From an uncultured Prevotellaceae bacterium (GTDB taxonomy: Bacteria > Bacteroidota > Bacteroidia > Bacteroidales > Muribaculaceae): 64,000 nt of DNA. Position numbers and translations under genes: made by a program. Below the pieces are notes generated by a model. That model had not been told where the DNA came from and did not search any database. It saw only the letters and a program-made list of their open reading frames with translations. The stretch lies in contig CAMJXD010000001.1 in NCBI GenBank assembly GCA_946409635.1, positions 144,613-208,612 on the forward strand, read 5' to 3'. Below, piece by piece: positions 35,457 to 42,769 of the stretch (position 1 is its first letter; the number at the start of each line of letters is the position of its first letter).

Positions 35457-35953
35457 CTTGATGATATATTGTTTTGTTCTATTATCTGGTTAAGCAGGTT
35501 GTCACAGGCATCCTCGAGCAAGTCGAGCACGAGCTCAAAGCCCTCACTGCCCTCATAGTAGGGGTCGGGCACGTGATCGTAGTGCGGGAACTGACGGATG
35601 TAGTCTCCCATCATCACTACCTTGCGCTCCTGCTCGATGGTTGCCGCCAGATCACGCAACTCATCTACGTTGCTGGCATCCATGCCCACAATGAGGTCAA
35701 ACTCCTCAAAATCACCCGCCTGCACCTTGCGGGCACGGTGGGTCAACTCGTAGCCGCGAGGGCGGGCATGCACGCGCATGCGCTTGTCGGGCAAGTCGCC
35801 TACGTGCCAGCCGCCCATGCCGGCCGAGTCAATGTAGAACCTGCCACTCAAGCCGCGCTCGTCCACCATGCGCTGCATCACGGCCTGGGCTGCCGGAGAG
35901 CGGCAGATATTGCCTAGACACACAAATAGTATGTTGTATTTTTGTGATTCCAT
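35453..35953 (-). CDS. Low-molecular-weight protein-tyrosine phosphatase
   Basis: 166 residues. P-loop VCLGNICRSP with nucleophile Cys12 and Arg18, and the general acid Asp in HVPDPYYEGSEGFE near residue 130. In Bacteroidetes such enzymes often control capsule/exopolysaccharide tyrosine kinases, but no kinase is nearby. It precedes and overlaps the GH20 gene (ATGA at 35453-35456), so the two are probably translated in a coupled way. Confidence 0.93.
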   Translation of the reverse strand: MESQKYNILFVCLGNICRSPAAQAVMQRMVDERGLSGRFYIDSAGMGGWHVGDLPDKRMRVHARPRGYELTHRARKVQAGDFEEFDLIVGMDASNVDELRDLAATIEQERKVVMMGDYIRQFPHYDHVPDPYYEGSEGFELVLDLLEDACDNLLNQIIEQNNISSR

Positions 35954-36147
35954 CGTTTTGAAGGTGCAATATTACAAAAAATCAGCGAAATGTGATGCTT
36001 GTGGCTGAGGTTTTTCATCATTTATGTGTAACTATGCCTTGGGTGAAGAATGGTGCCTTAGTTCAAAGAAATGCCACATGTTGCCCCTATCATCTGGACA
36101 GGGATGGCGCAAATAAAGAAATCTTTTTGCCCTCGGCTGCCGCAAAA

Positions 36148-36179
36148 TTTGGCATTTTGGCAGACTTGCATTATCTTTG
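36148..36179 (+). promoter_or_regulatory. Bacteroidetes-type promoter for DUF5715 / HAD / aroB
   Basis: TTTG 36148-36151, 20-bp spacer, TATCTTTG 36172-36179; about 35 nt of leader to ATG 36220. Confidence 0.7.
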
Positions 36180-36219
36180 CTAGCTGAAAACAAGAAACTA
36201 CCACAGTATATTATTATAG

Positions 36220-36978
36220 ATGAACCGATACATCTTGCACCTGTTGCCGCTGTTGTTGCTCATGGGGCTCGCCCTGGCAAGCGCCACGTCATGCGGACAC
36301 GGCAACAAGGGGCCGCAGCAGGACACCACCGCTTGGGATTATAAGGCACCGCCAGCTATGCCCGTCAATCGCGCCATCACAGGCGACAGCATGGGCCTCA
36401 TCGACGATGCCGATGTCCACCGCCTGCCCACCTATATCGAACCCCGACCCCTCAAGCAAATCTTCAACGACAGCAATGCCCTGCAACTTGTCGCCGCCGA
36501 GGCCAACGGCTTCCGTCCCGTGACAAGTCTGCACGAAGCCTACAATATCGACAAACCGCTGATCAGGATTTTTTCCTGCGATGCCTACATGCTCGACGAC
36601 CTCCACGCGTCGGTGCCTTACCTCGTTCCCAAGGCTGCTCAGCTGCTCAAGGAAATAGGCTATGCCTTCCAGGACTCCATCAAGTCAAGGGGCGGTAAGG
36701 CCTATCGCATCAAGGTCACCAGCGTGACTCGCACGGTCTATAGCGTGGGCAAGCTCATGAAACGCAACCGGGCTGCCACCGAGAATTCATGCCACCGCTA
36801 CGGCACGACGTTTGACATCAGCTGGGTAAAGTTTGACTGCCTGGACCCGTCGATGGTCGTCTCGCTTGAAGACCTGAAAAATATTCTGGCCGAAGTCGTG
36901 CAGGACTTCCGCCGGCAAGGCCGTTGCTACGCCATCTTTGAGCGCAAGTCGGGCTGCCTGCACATCACTGTGAGATAA
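36220..36978 (+). CDS. DUF5715 family lipoprotein, M15-like peptidase fold
   Basis: 252 residues. N-terminal hydrophobic segment with a lipobox-like ASATSCGHGN (Cys25). The C-terminal half (about 125-252) has the pattern of D-Ala-D-Ala carboxypeptidase/M15 peptidases: RIKVTSVTRT, SCHRYGTTFDI with presumed zinc ligands His192 and Asp199, and CLHITVR with His248. The ligand set suggests a metal-dependent peptidoglycan peptidase, though DUF5715 itself has no assigned activity that I know. First gene of a plus-strand operon. Confidence 0.8.
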   Translation: MNRYILHLLPLLLLMGLALASATSCGHGNKGPQQDTTAWDYKAPPAMPVNRAITGDSMGLIDDADVHRLPTYIEPRPLKQIFNDSNALQLVAAEANGFRPVTSLHEAYNIDKPLIRIFSCDAYMLDDLHASVPYLVPKAAQLLKEIGYAFQDSIKSRGGKAYRIKVTSVTRTVYSVGKLMKRNRAATENSCHRYGTTFDISWVKFDCLDPSMVVSLEDLKNILAEVVQDFRRQGRCYAIFERKSGCLHITVR

Positions 36979-37012
36979 TAACAATGTTCATTATACTAAA
37001 CACCTATCTACA

Positions 37013-37753
37013 ATGACCTTACAACAGACCATAGCCCAGTACCTGGAGTATACGGGACACAAGGGCTTTGACATCCACGCCGCTCTCATCGACTGTGACG
37101 GCGTCCTCTATGACTCCATGAAGCTTCACACCCAGGCATGGGTGAAACTCATGAAGAAGAACGGCATCAAGTGCACCCGCGACGAGTTCTATGAACTTGA
37201 GGGCATGACCGGCAGCGAGATTATCAAGATGAAGTTCAAGACCGGAGCCGGCAAGAACATCACCGACGACGAGGCCCATGCACTGTACGGCGTCAAGAAT
37301 CGCTACTTCCGTGAGCTGGGCGAAGCGCCCGTGATGCCTGGTGCCAAGCGCGTCCTTGAGGTTCTCAAGGAAGCCGACGTGGACCGCGTGCTGGTGACCG
37401 GCTCACAGCAGGACACCATCCTTGAGAGGATTGAGAAGGACTTTCCCGGCCTGTTCGGCGATGTAAAAGTGACCGGACACGATGTGCGCAAGGGCAAGCC
37501 TAACCCTGAACCCTACCTCAAGGCCATGGCCAAGGCCGAGAGAAAGTCCAACCAGTGCATCGTCATCGAGAATGCACCCCTGGGAGTACAGGCAGCCCAT
37601 GCGGCCGGTTGCTTCACCATCGGCGTGACTACGGGCCCGATTCCCGAAAAGGACCTGCTCAAGGCAGGAGCCGACCTCGTCTACAAGAACATGGACGAGC
37701 TGGCAGCCGCGCTGCCCTCACTGCTGGTAGCTCTGACCGTTATCAAGGCCTGA
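37013..37753 (+). CDS. HAD-superfamily hydrolase (beta-phosphoglucomutase-like)
   Basis: 246 residues. HAD motif I AALIDCDGVLYDS (nucleophile Asp27, Asp29), helical cap about 40-110, motif II VLVTGSQQ (Thr), motif III Lys in KGKPNPEPYLKAM, motif IV CIVIENAPLGVQAAHAAG. The Glu-Asn in motif IV and the cap type fit the beta-PGM/phosphatase group. Substrate unknown. 34 bp after the DUF5715 gene. Confidence 0.9.
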   Translation: MTLQQTIAQYLEYTGHKGFDIHAALIDCDGVLYDSMKLHTQAWVKLMKKNGIKCTRDEFYELEGMTGSEIIKMKFKTGAGKNITDDEAHALYGVKNRYFRELGEAPVMPGAKRVLEVLKEADVDRVLVTGSQQDTILERIEKDFPGLFGDVKVTGHDVRKGKPNPEPYLKAMAKAERKSNQCIVIENAPLGVQAAHAAGCFTIGVTTGPIPEKDLLKAGADLVYKNMDELAAALPSLLVALTVIKA

Positions 37754-37770
37754 GCACACCCACCTGGGCA

Positions 37771-37824
37771 TCACGCTAGGGCGCAAAGCACCACAAATCT
37801 AAAGCTTAGCGCCTTAGCGTGTGA
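37771..37824. repeat. Short CGCTAAG-type inverted repeat between HAD gene and aroB
   Basis: Left arm 37772-37788 (CACGCTAGGGCGCAAAG) pairs with 37805-37821 with 2 mismatches in 17, loop 16 nt. The units match those of the GxxExxY element ends; this copy is a bare hairpin of about 50 nt. Confidence 0.6.
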
Positions 37825-37845
37825 TTGAAGCAATTAAACAGATCC

Positions 37846-38880
37846 ATGGGACAGAACCTCATTTTCACCAACCACGTCCAGGAGGCCATCAACAGGCTAG
37901 CCGGCAGCGATGGCCATAACTTGACCGTGTGGATTGCCGATGTCAACACCGCTCGCTATGCCCCTGCCGAGGCACACGTCATCACCATTCCCGACGGAGA
38001 CGAGAACAAGACCTTGTCGACAGCCTGCCACCTGTGGGATGAGATGGAGCGCATGGGAGTGACCCGTCACTCGCTCATCATCAACCTGGGCGGCGGCATG
38101 GTGACCGACCTGGGCGGCTGGGCCGCTGCGACGTTCAAGCGCGGCGTGAGGTTTATCAACGTGCCCACCACCCTGCTTGGCGCCGTCGACGCTGCCGTGG
38201 GCGGCAAGACGGGATTCAATTACAATGGACTGAAAAACGAAATCGGAGCCTTTGCTCCCGCCAGCGATGTAATCATCTCGACGCGCTACTTCGACACGTT
38301 GCCCGTCCAGGAGATGAAATCGGGCTTCGCCGAGGTCATTAAGCATGCCATGCTCAGCGACCGTGAGGAGCTGCTACGCCTGCTTGATCACGATTTCAAC
38401 GCACCCATCGACCATGACGACCTGCTGGAAAGGCTTCAACACTCAGTGCAGGTCAAAGCTGATATTGTCGCCCGTGACCCCAACGAGCAAGGCGAGCGCA
38501 AAGCCCTCAATTTGGGGCACACCGTCGGTCATGCCTTTGAGAGCCTGGCGATTCATCGAGGCCACCCCGTTCCGCACGGCTATGCTGTAGCTTGGGGACT
38601 CGTCACCGAGGCTGTTCTCTCACACATGCTCCTGAAGTTCCCCAGCGAGGACGTGCACCGCCTGGGCAACTTCGTCCGTGACAACTACCGCTACTTCCCC
38701 TTCACCTGCGACGACTACGACGACTTGCTAGCCCTGATGCGCCACGACAAGAAGAGCCGTGACGGCGAAATCACCTGCACCCTGCTCGCAGCCATCGCCG
38801 ACTACCGCATCGACCAGACCGTCCTCCCCGACAACGTCACCGCCGCCCTCGACATCCTGCGCGACCACCTCGGCATGTAG
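37846..38880 (+). CDS. aroB: 3-dehydroquinate synthase
   Basis: 344 residues from ATG 37846; a TTG seven codons upstream lies within the repeat arm and is not preferred. Second step of the shikimate pathway (DAHP to dehydroquinate, NAD and Zn/Co dependent). Motifs: DGDENKTL, NLGGGMVTDLGGWAAATFKRGV, PTTLLGAVDAAVGGKTGFN, KSGFAEVIKHAML, and LGHTVGHAFE with zinc-ligand histidines, then GHPVPHGYAVAWG. Slightly shorter than the E. coli enzyme, as usual in Bacteroidetes. Confidence 0.96.
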   Translation: MGQNLIFTNHVQEAINRLAGSDGHNLTVWIADVNTARYAPAEAHVITIPDGDENKTLSTACHLWDEMERMGVTRHSLIINLGGGMVTDLGGWAAATFKRGVRFINVPTTLLGAVDAAVGGKTGFNYNGLKNEIGAFAPASDVIISTRYFDTLPVQEMKSGFAEVIKHAMLSDREELLRLLDHDFNAPIDHDDLLERLQHSVQVKADIVARDPNEQGERKALNLGHTVGHAFESLAIHRGHPVPHGYAVAWGLVTEAVLSHMLLKFPSEDVHRLGNFVRDNYRYFPFTCDDYDDLLALMRHDKKSRDGEITCTLLAAIADYRIDQTVLPDNVTAALDILRDHLGM

Positions 38881-38884
38881 CCAA

Positions 38885-38955
38885 TGGGACACAGGGACGG
38901 TTCTTTTGTCCCATTTTGGCTCAAAATGGGACAAAAGAACCGTCCCTGTGTCCCA
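38885..38955. repeat. Long perfect palindrome, 33-bp arms
   Basis: Arms 38885-38917 and 38923-38955 are perfectly complementary with loop GGCTC. Arms contain GGGACGGTTCTTTTGTCCC, a widely scattered bacterial palindrome often linked to RAYT/IS200-like transposases. It lies between the convergent aroB and EamA genes and could also end both transcripts. Confidence 0.9.
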
Positions 38956-38957
38956 CA

Positions 38958-39887
38958 TCACTTCCAGTGCCAGAGGCGGGAGACTGCATGGGTGATGGTG
39001 CGCAGGTGCAAGTCCTTGCCCAGCACGACCAGCATCACGGCCACGAGGATGAACAGGATGCCAACGACGAGGCGGGGTGTCAAAGTCTCACCGAAAACCA
39101 CTACACCGATTGCTACCGCTGTCAGGGGCTCCAATGCGCCCAGGATGGCTGTGGGTGTCGCTCCCACATGGTTGACGGCAACCGTCATAAACACCAGTGA
39201 CAGAATCGTGGGTACCACACTCAACCAAATGCCAAACATCCATGCACGCGGTGATGGCAAGGTGTGGAGGTACAATTCGGGCGACGTGAAGGAGTACAGG
39301 ATCAAAGCAATCTCACACACCAGCATGGCATAGAACGTGATCTTGAACGAGGACATCTTGATGTCGGACTGGTTGACCACGACGATGTAGACGGCATAGG
39401 CCAGCGACGAGAGCACACACAGAACGATGCCCACCACGCTGAGCGAGGCCCCGTTCCCTCCCTTGTAGAGCAGGCCGATGCCCACGAGCGCCAGCACGAT
39501 GGCTACAACCGTCATCGCGGTGACGCGCTCCCTGAAGAACAAGGCCATGATTACAGCCACCATCACGGGATAGACAAACAGGATGGTCGAGGCGATGCCG
39601 GCATCCATGAAGTGGAAACTCTGGTAATAAGTGATGCTGGACGCGGCAAACAGGATGCCCAGCGACGCAAGCACCTTGAACTCGTGCCGCGTGATTCTGA
39701 AGCCGATGCCCTTGATGAGCATCACAACCGCCAGCAGAATGACAGCCAGGCCAAATCGGTAGGCCAGCACCGTGGCCGTATTCACCCCCTCGTCATATAA
39801 CGGAAGGGCGCCAAACGGATTGGTGCCATAGCACACGGCCGACAGGATGGCACACAGGATACCGACGGATTTTGATTGTTTGTTCAT
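38958..39887 (-). CDS. EamA/DMT-family transporter
   Basis: 309-residue inner-membrane protein with ten predicted spans in two EamA halves (about 8-145 and 155-295). Motifs include YGTNPFGALPLYDEG at the first span, SSITYYQSFHFMDAGIAS, and in the second half VGATPTAILGALEPLTAVAIG with the typical EPLTA. Drug/metabolite superfamily exporters move amino acids or other metabolites; substrate unknown. 32 bp after the GH53 gene on the same strand. The stop lies 2 bp from the long palindrome. Confidence 0.92.
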   Translation of the reverse strand: MNKQSKSVGILCAILSAVCYGTNPFGALPLYDEGVNTATVLAYRFGLAVILLAVVMLIKGIGFRITRHEFKVLASLGILFAASSITYYQSFHFMDAGIASTILFVYPVMVAVIMALFFRERVTAMTVVAIVLALVGIGLLYKGGNGASLSVVGIVLCVLSSLAYAVYIVVVNQSDIKMSSFKITFYAMLVCEIALILYSFTSPELYLHTLPSPRAWMFGIWLSVVPTILSLVFMTVAVNHVGATPTAILGALEPLTAVAIGVVVFGETLTPRLVVGILFILVAVMLVVLGKDLHLRTITHAVSRLWHWK

Positions 39888-39919
39888 AATCGTGTGTGTT
39901 TTGTTGTTGCAATGACGGT

Positions 39920-41017
39920 TTAGCGGTTGAACTTGCTCATCTCGTACAGTGCTGGCAGGGCCTGACCGTTGGCACTGTTGAACAAGCCTCGGTTCAGTCC
40001 CCAGATGCTGCCTTCATGCCGGGTGCCGTAGCGGTTCTCCTCGGGGTACCACCAGAAGAGGCCCTTCACATTGTCGTGACGAATCAACTCGGCAACGAGG
40101 TCAACCGTGAACCGGCGCTGGCCTTCGATAGTGCCAGGGGGGCAGTGGGTGAAATCCTCCTCGCCACGGTTCACGCCGTCGTGCAAGTAGTAATATGCAG
40201 CCTCGACAATCATCACGGGCTTGTCGGGGAAACGGGCGGCCAGCGAGTCAAGCGTCCTGCCCAGATTGGGAATCGTGCCATGCCACATGGGATAGTAACT
40301 CAAGCCGATGATGTCATAGTCCAGTCCGGCCTGCTGCAGCCGGTCATAGTAATTGCGGGTCATGTCCCACTGGCCGGCCTTCTCGGTGTGGATGATGATG
40401 CCTGCCGACGGGCACACCTCGCGGCATGCCTTGCAGCCCGCCTTGAGCAATGCGGTGAACGTGTCCCAGTTGTCGGCACTCATGGGATCGACGCGGCCCA
40501 CAGGCCAGTCCATGCCGAAGGTGATCTCGTTGCCCACCTGGATCATGGCAGGGTCGGCTCCCGCCGCCTTCATGGCCAACAGGCAATGCCGCGTGTAACG
40601 ATAAATGCTGTCGGCAAGGGCTTTACCGTTCAGCCCTGCCCATCGCTTGGGAGTAAACTGCTTGGCTGGATCGGCCCACGTGTCGCTGTAGTGAAAATCA
40701 AGCATCACGTCAAAGCCTCTGGCCTTGATCGTCTTGCACAGGTCAATCACATAGTCCAGATCCTGACACACTCCCTCGTCGTGATGGCGACCGGGTGCAT
40801 TCTGCGGATCAACAAACAGGCGCACGCGCATCATGTTCCACCCCTGCTGCCTGAACAAGTCGTAAGGGTCAACAGTCATGCCGCACGAGTCCTTATAAAT
40901 CACGCCATTGCGGGCATTGGACGTCATCATCGAGATGTCACCGCCCAGCCATAGTTGCGCTGTAGCTGCCAGCGCCACTACTGCAACCGTCAACATTATC
41001 ACTAATCGTTTCAACAT
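39920..41017 (-). CDS. GH53 arabinogalactan endo-beta-1,4-galactanase
   Basis: 365 residues. Signal peptide 1-20 (ALAATAQ). GH53 barrel fills the protein: WLGGDISMM, GWNMMRVRLFVDP, VMLDFHYSDTWADPAKQ, acid/base Glu164 in VGNEITFG and nucleophile Glu272 in MIVEAAYYY, and FWWYPEENRYG at the end. Cleaves beta-1,4-galactan of pectin type I side chains. Cys residues are few and there is no lipobox, so periplasmic or exported. No Sus pair adjoins it. Family call is firm. Confidence 0.94.
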   Translation of the reverse strand: MLKRLVIMLTVAVVALAATAQLWLGGDISMMTSNARNGVIYKDSCGMTVDPYDLFRQQGWNMMRVRLFVDPQNAPGRHHDEGVCQDLDYVIDLCKTIKARGFDVMLDFHYSDTWADPAKQFTPKRWAGLNGKALADSIYRYTRHCLLAMKAAGADPAMIQVGNEITFGMDWPVGRVDPMSADNWDTFTALLKAGCKACREVCPSAGIIIHTEKAGQWDMTRNYYDRLQQAGLDYDIIGLSYYPMWHGTIPNLGRTLDSLAARFPDKPVMIVEAAYYYLHDGVNRGEEDFTHCPPGTIEGQRRFTVDLVAELIRHDNVKGLFWWYPEENRYGTRHEGSIWGLNRGLFNSANGQALPALYEMSKFNR

Positions 41018-41049
41018 ACAAGAACTTGAATGATTAAATTATCATAACC

Positions 41050-41092
41050 TAAAAATCAAAAAGTGCCGATGGTCAATTGATCATCAGCACTT
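41050..41092 (-). terminator. Terminator of the tRNA-Pro gene
   Basis: Minus-strand hairpin with 16-nt arms (two mismatches), 41061-41092, followed by TTTGATTTTT (41060-41051), 11 bp after the tRNA 3' end. Confidence 0.75.
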
Positions 41093-41102
41093 CTTTGCGA
41101 TG

Positions 41103-41177
41103 TCGGGGTGACTAGATTCGAACTAGCGACCCCACGCCCCCCAGACGCGTACTCTAACCGGACTGAGCTACACCCCG
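41103..41177 (-). tRNA. tRNA-Pro(GGG)
   Basis: 75 nt folding as a cloverleaf: acceptor CGGGGTG/CACCCCG with A73, D stem GCTC/GAGT, anticodon stem CGCGT/GCGTG around loop CTGGGGG giving anticodon GGG with U33 and G37, T arm GCTAG-TTCGAAT-CTAGT. C1-G72 is typical of tRNA-Pro. No encoded CCA. It has its own promoter and terminator. Confidence 0.93.
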
Positions 41178-41216
41178 ATCGCACTTACCGAAACGGGATT
41201 GTTTCGTAAAGCGGTG

Positions 41217-41248
41217 CAAAGGTAATACCGATTTAGATACTGACCAAA
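41217..41248 (-). promoter_or_regulatory. Promoter of tRNA-Pro
   Basis: Minus-strand TTTG (41248-41245), 20-bp spacer, TACCTTTG (41224-41217); start expected about 33 nt upstream of the mature tRNA. Confidence 0.7.
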
Positions 41249-41368
41249 TTTTTTGGCGACTTTTTTTAATATTTTTTCAAACCAAAAGCATCTACCGACT
41301 GAAATTCAGCAGTTTACGAAAAAGCAAAGAGCAGCTATCAGGAAATGGTTTCAAGACCGGGGAGCATC

Positions 41369-41413
41369 AAAAAGCGAGCAAGGCCGCTTGTCAAATCGGA
41401 CAAGTGACCTTGC
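41369..41413 (-). terminator. Terminator of the aldolase gene
   Basis: Stem 41378-41392 with 41399-41413 (15 nt, two G.U-type or mismatched pairs, 6-nt loop) followed on the minus strand by CTTTTTG, 25 bp past the stop at 41438. Confidence 0.78.
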
Positions 41414-41437
41414 AGGATTCAGTTAACTGTTTGTCGA

Positions 41438-42439
41438 TTACTCGGCCTTGCCGTCGCTTCCCAGCACCTCGATGATCTTGTGCTTGTAGAGCTTCACCAT
41501 CTCGTCGCGGGCGGGACCGCAGTACTTGCGGGGATCAAACTCACCGGGCTTCTCGGCCAGGACCTTGCGAACGGCAGCGGTGAATGCCAGGCGACTGTCG
41601 CTGTCGATGTTGATCTTGCAGACGGCGCTCTTGGCAGCCTTGCGCAGCTGGTCCTCGGGGATGCCTACAGCATCGGGCAGGTTGCCACCGTGGGAGTTGA
41701 TGATGTCCACATACTCCTGGGGAACACTCGACGAGCCGTGCAGCACGATGGGGAAGCCGGGGAGCTTCTTCTCCACTTCCTCGAGCACGTCAAATGCCAG
41801 GGGAGGAGGAACGAGCTTGCCGGTCTTGGGGTCGCGGGTGCACTGCTCGGGTTTGAACTTATAAGCGCCGTGGCTTGTGCCGATGCTGATGGCCAGCGAG
41901 TCACAACCGGTGCGGGTGGCGAAGTCGATGACCTCTTCGGGCTTGGTGTAGTGTGACTCCTCGGCTACCACGTCATCCTCAACGCCGGCAAGAACGCCGA
42001 GCTCAGCCTCAACAGTCACGTCATACTGGTGGGCATACTCCACGACCTTCTTGGTCAAGGCGATGTTCTCCTCGTAGGGGAGCGATGAGCCGTCGATCAT
42101 GACCGACGAGAAACCAAAGTCCACACAGGACTTGCACAGTTCAAAGGTGTCACCATGGTCCAGATGCAGGCAAATCTGGGGATGCTCCCAGCCCAACTCC
42201 TTGGCATACTCAACGGCACCCTCGGCCATGTAACGCAGCAGCGTCTGGTTGGCATACTTGCGAGCGCCACTGGAAACTTGCAGAATGACGGGCGACTTCG
42301 TCTCGGCGCAAGCCTTGATGATAGCCTGTAACTGCTCCATGTTGTTGAAGTTGAACGCGGGGATGGCATAGCCGCCATCAACTGCCTTAGCAAACATCTC
42401 GCGAGTATTCACGAGACCTAAATCCTTGTAATTTACCAT
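41438..42439 (-). CDS. fba: Class II fructose-1,6-bisphosphate aldolase
   Basis: 333 residues. Zinc enzyme of glycolysis and gluconeogenesis splitting fructose-1,6-bisphosphate to DHAP and GAP. Zinc/catalytic motif ICLHLDHGDTFE (His92, Asp94, His95), VMIDGSSLPYEENI, EAELGVLAGVEDDV, GTSHGAYKF and IVLHGSSSVP, INIDSDSRLAFTAA. Length and motifs fit the class IIB Bacteroidetes aldolase. Single gene with own promoter and terminator. Confidence 0.95.
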   Translation of the reverse strand: MVNYKDLGLVNTREMFAKAVDGGYAIPAFNFNNMEQLQAIIKACAETKSPVILQVSSGARKYANQTLLRYMAEGAVEYAKELGWEHPQICLHLDHGDTFELCKSCVDFGFSSVMIDGSSLPYEENIALTKKVVEYAHQYDVTVEAELGVLAGVEDDVVAEESHYTKPEEVIDFATRTGCDSLAISIGTSHGAYKFKPEQCTRDPKTGKLVPPPLAFDVLEEVEKKLPGFPIVLHGSSSVPQEYVDIINSHGGNLPDAVGIPEDQLRKAAKSAVCKINIDSDSRLAFTAAVRKVLAEKPGEFDPRKYCGPARDEMVKLYKHKIIEVLGSDGKAE

Positions 42440-42487
42440 AATTTAGAATAACAGTTATTGGAATAAACCATATAAAATTATTTTGCG

Positions 42488-42519
42488 CAAAGATAAGCGT
42501 TTTTTTGCGGGCGGACAAA
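42488..42519 (-). promoter_or_regulatory. Promoter of the aldolase gene
   Basis: Minus-strand TTTG (42519-42516), 20-bp spacer, TATCTTTG (42495-42488), about 49 bp upstream of the ATG. Confidence 0.72.
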
Positions 42520-42639
42520 GCCAAAAGGATTATTTTTTAAACAATTGTTCATGCAGGTAGGGCAAATGCTCCGGGCGGCGCCATAGCCGTTATCAAAACC
42601 CATAAAAATGATTGAATAACGCATAAAAGAAATCAAAGA

Positions 42640-42671
42640 TTTGCCTTTTCAGAATATATTATTTATATTTG
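42640..42671 (+). promoter_or_regulatory. Promoter of the 518-residue tailed protein gene
   Basis: TTTG 42640-42643, 20-bp spacer, TATATTTG 42664-42671; start expected near 42678. Confidence 0.68.
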
Positions 42672-42769
42672 CGACCTGTAACCAGCCACTGGTCCACATC
42701 ATTGATTAAGGAGAAAAGAAACGGTGCAATAACCCTCTTATTTATATTAACTTAAAAAAAAATTATGTT

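Larger units (their letters stand above)
42440..42769. other. Divergent promoter region
   Basis: 330 bp holding the aldolase promoter (minus) and the promoter of the dockerin-tailed gene (plus), about 120 bp apart. The plus transcript has a leader of roughly 90 nt with an A-rich stretch before the ATG. No gene seen. Confidence 0.65.

Noticed and set aside
35992..36183. 63-codon open frame in the spacer between the phosphatase and DUF5715 genes
   Set aside because: Contains the DUF5715 promoter and no coding character.
38884..39333. Plus-strand open frames through the long palindrome
   Set aside because: Translation of both palindrome arms plus antisense of the EamA gene.
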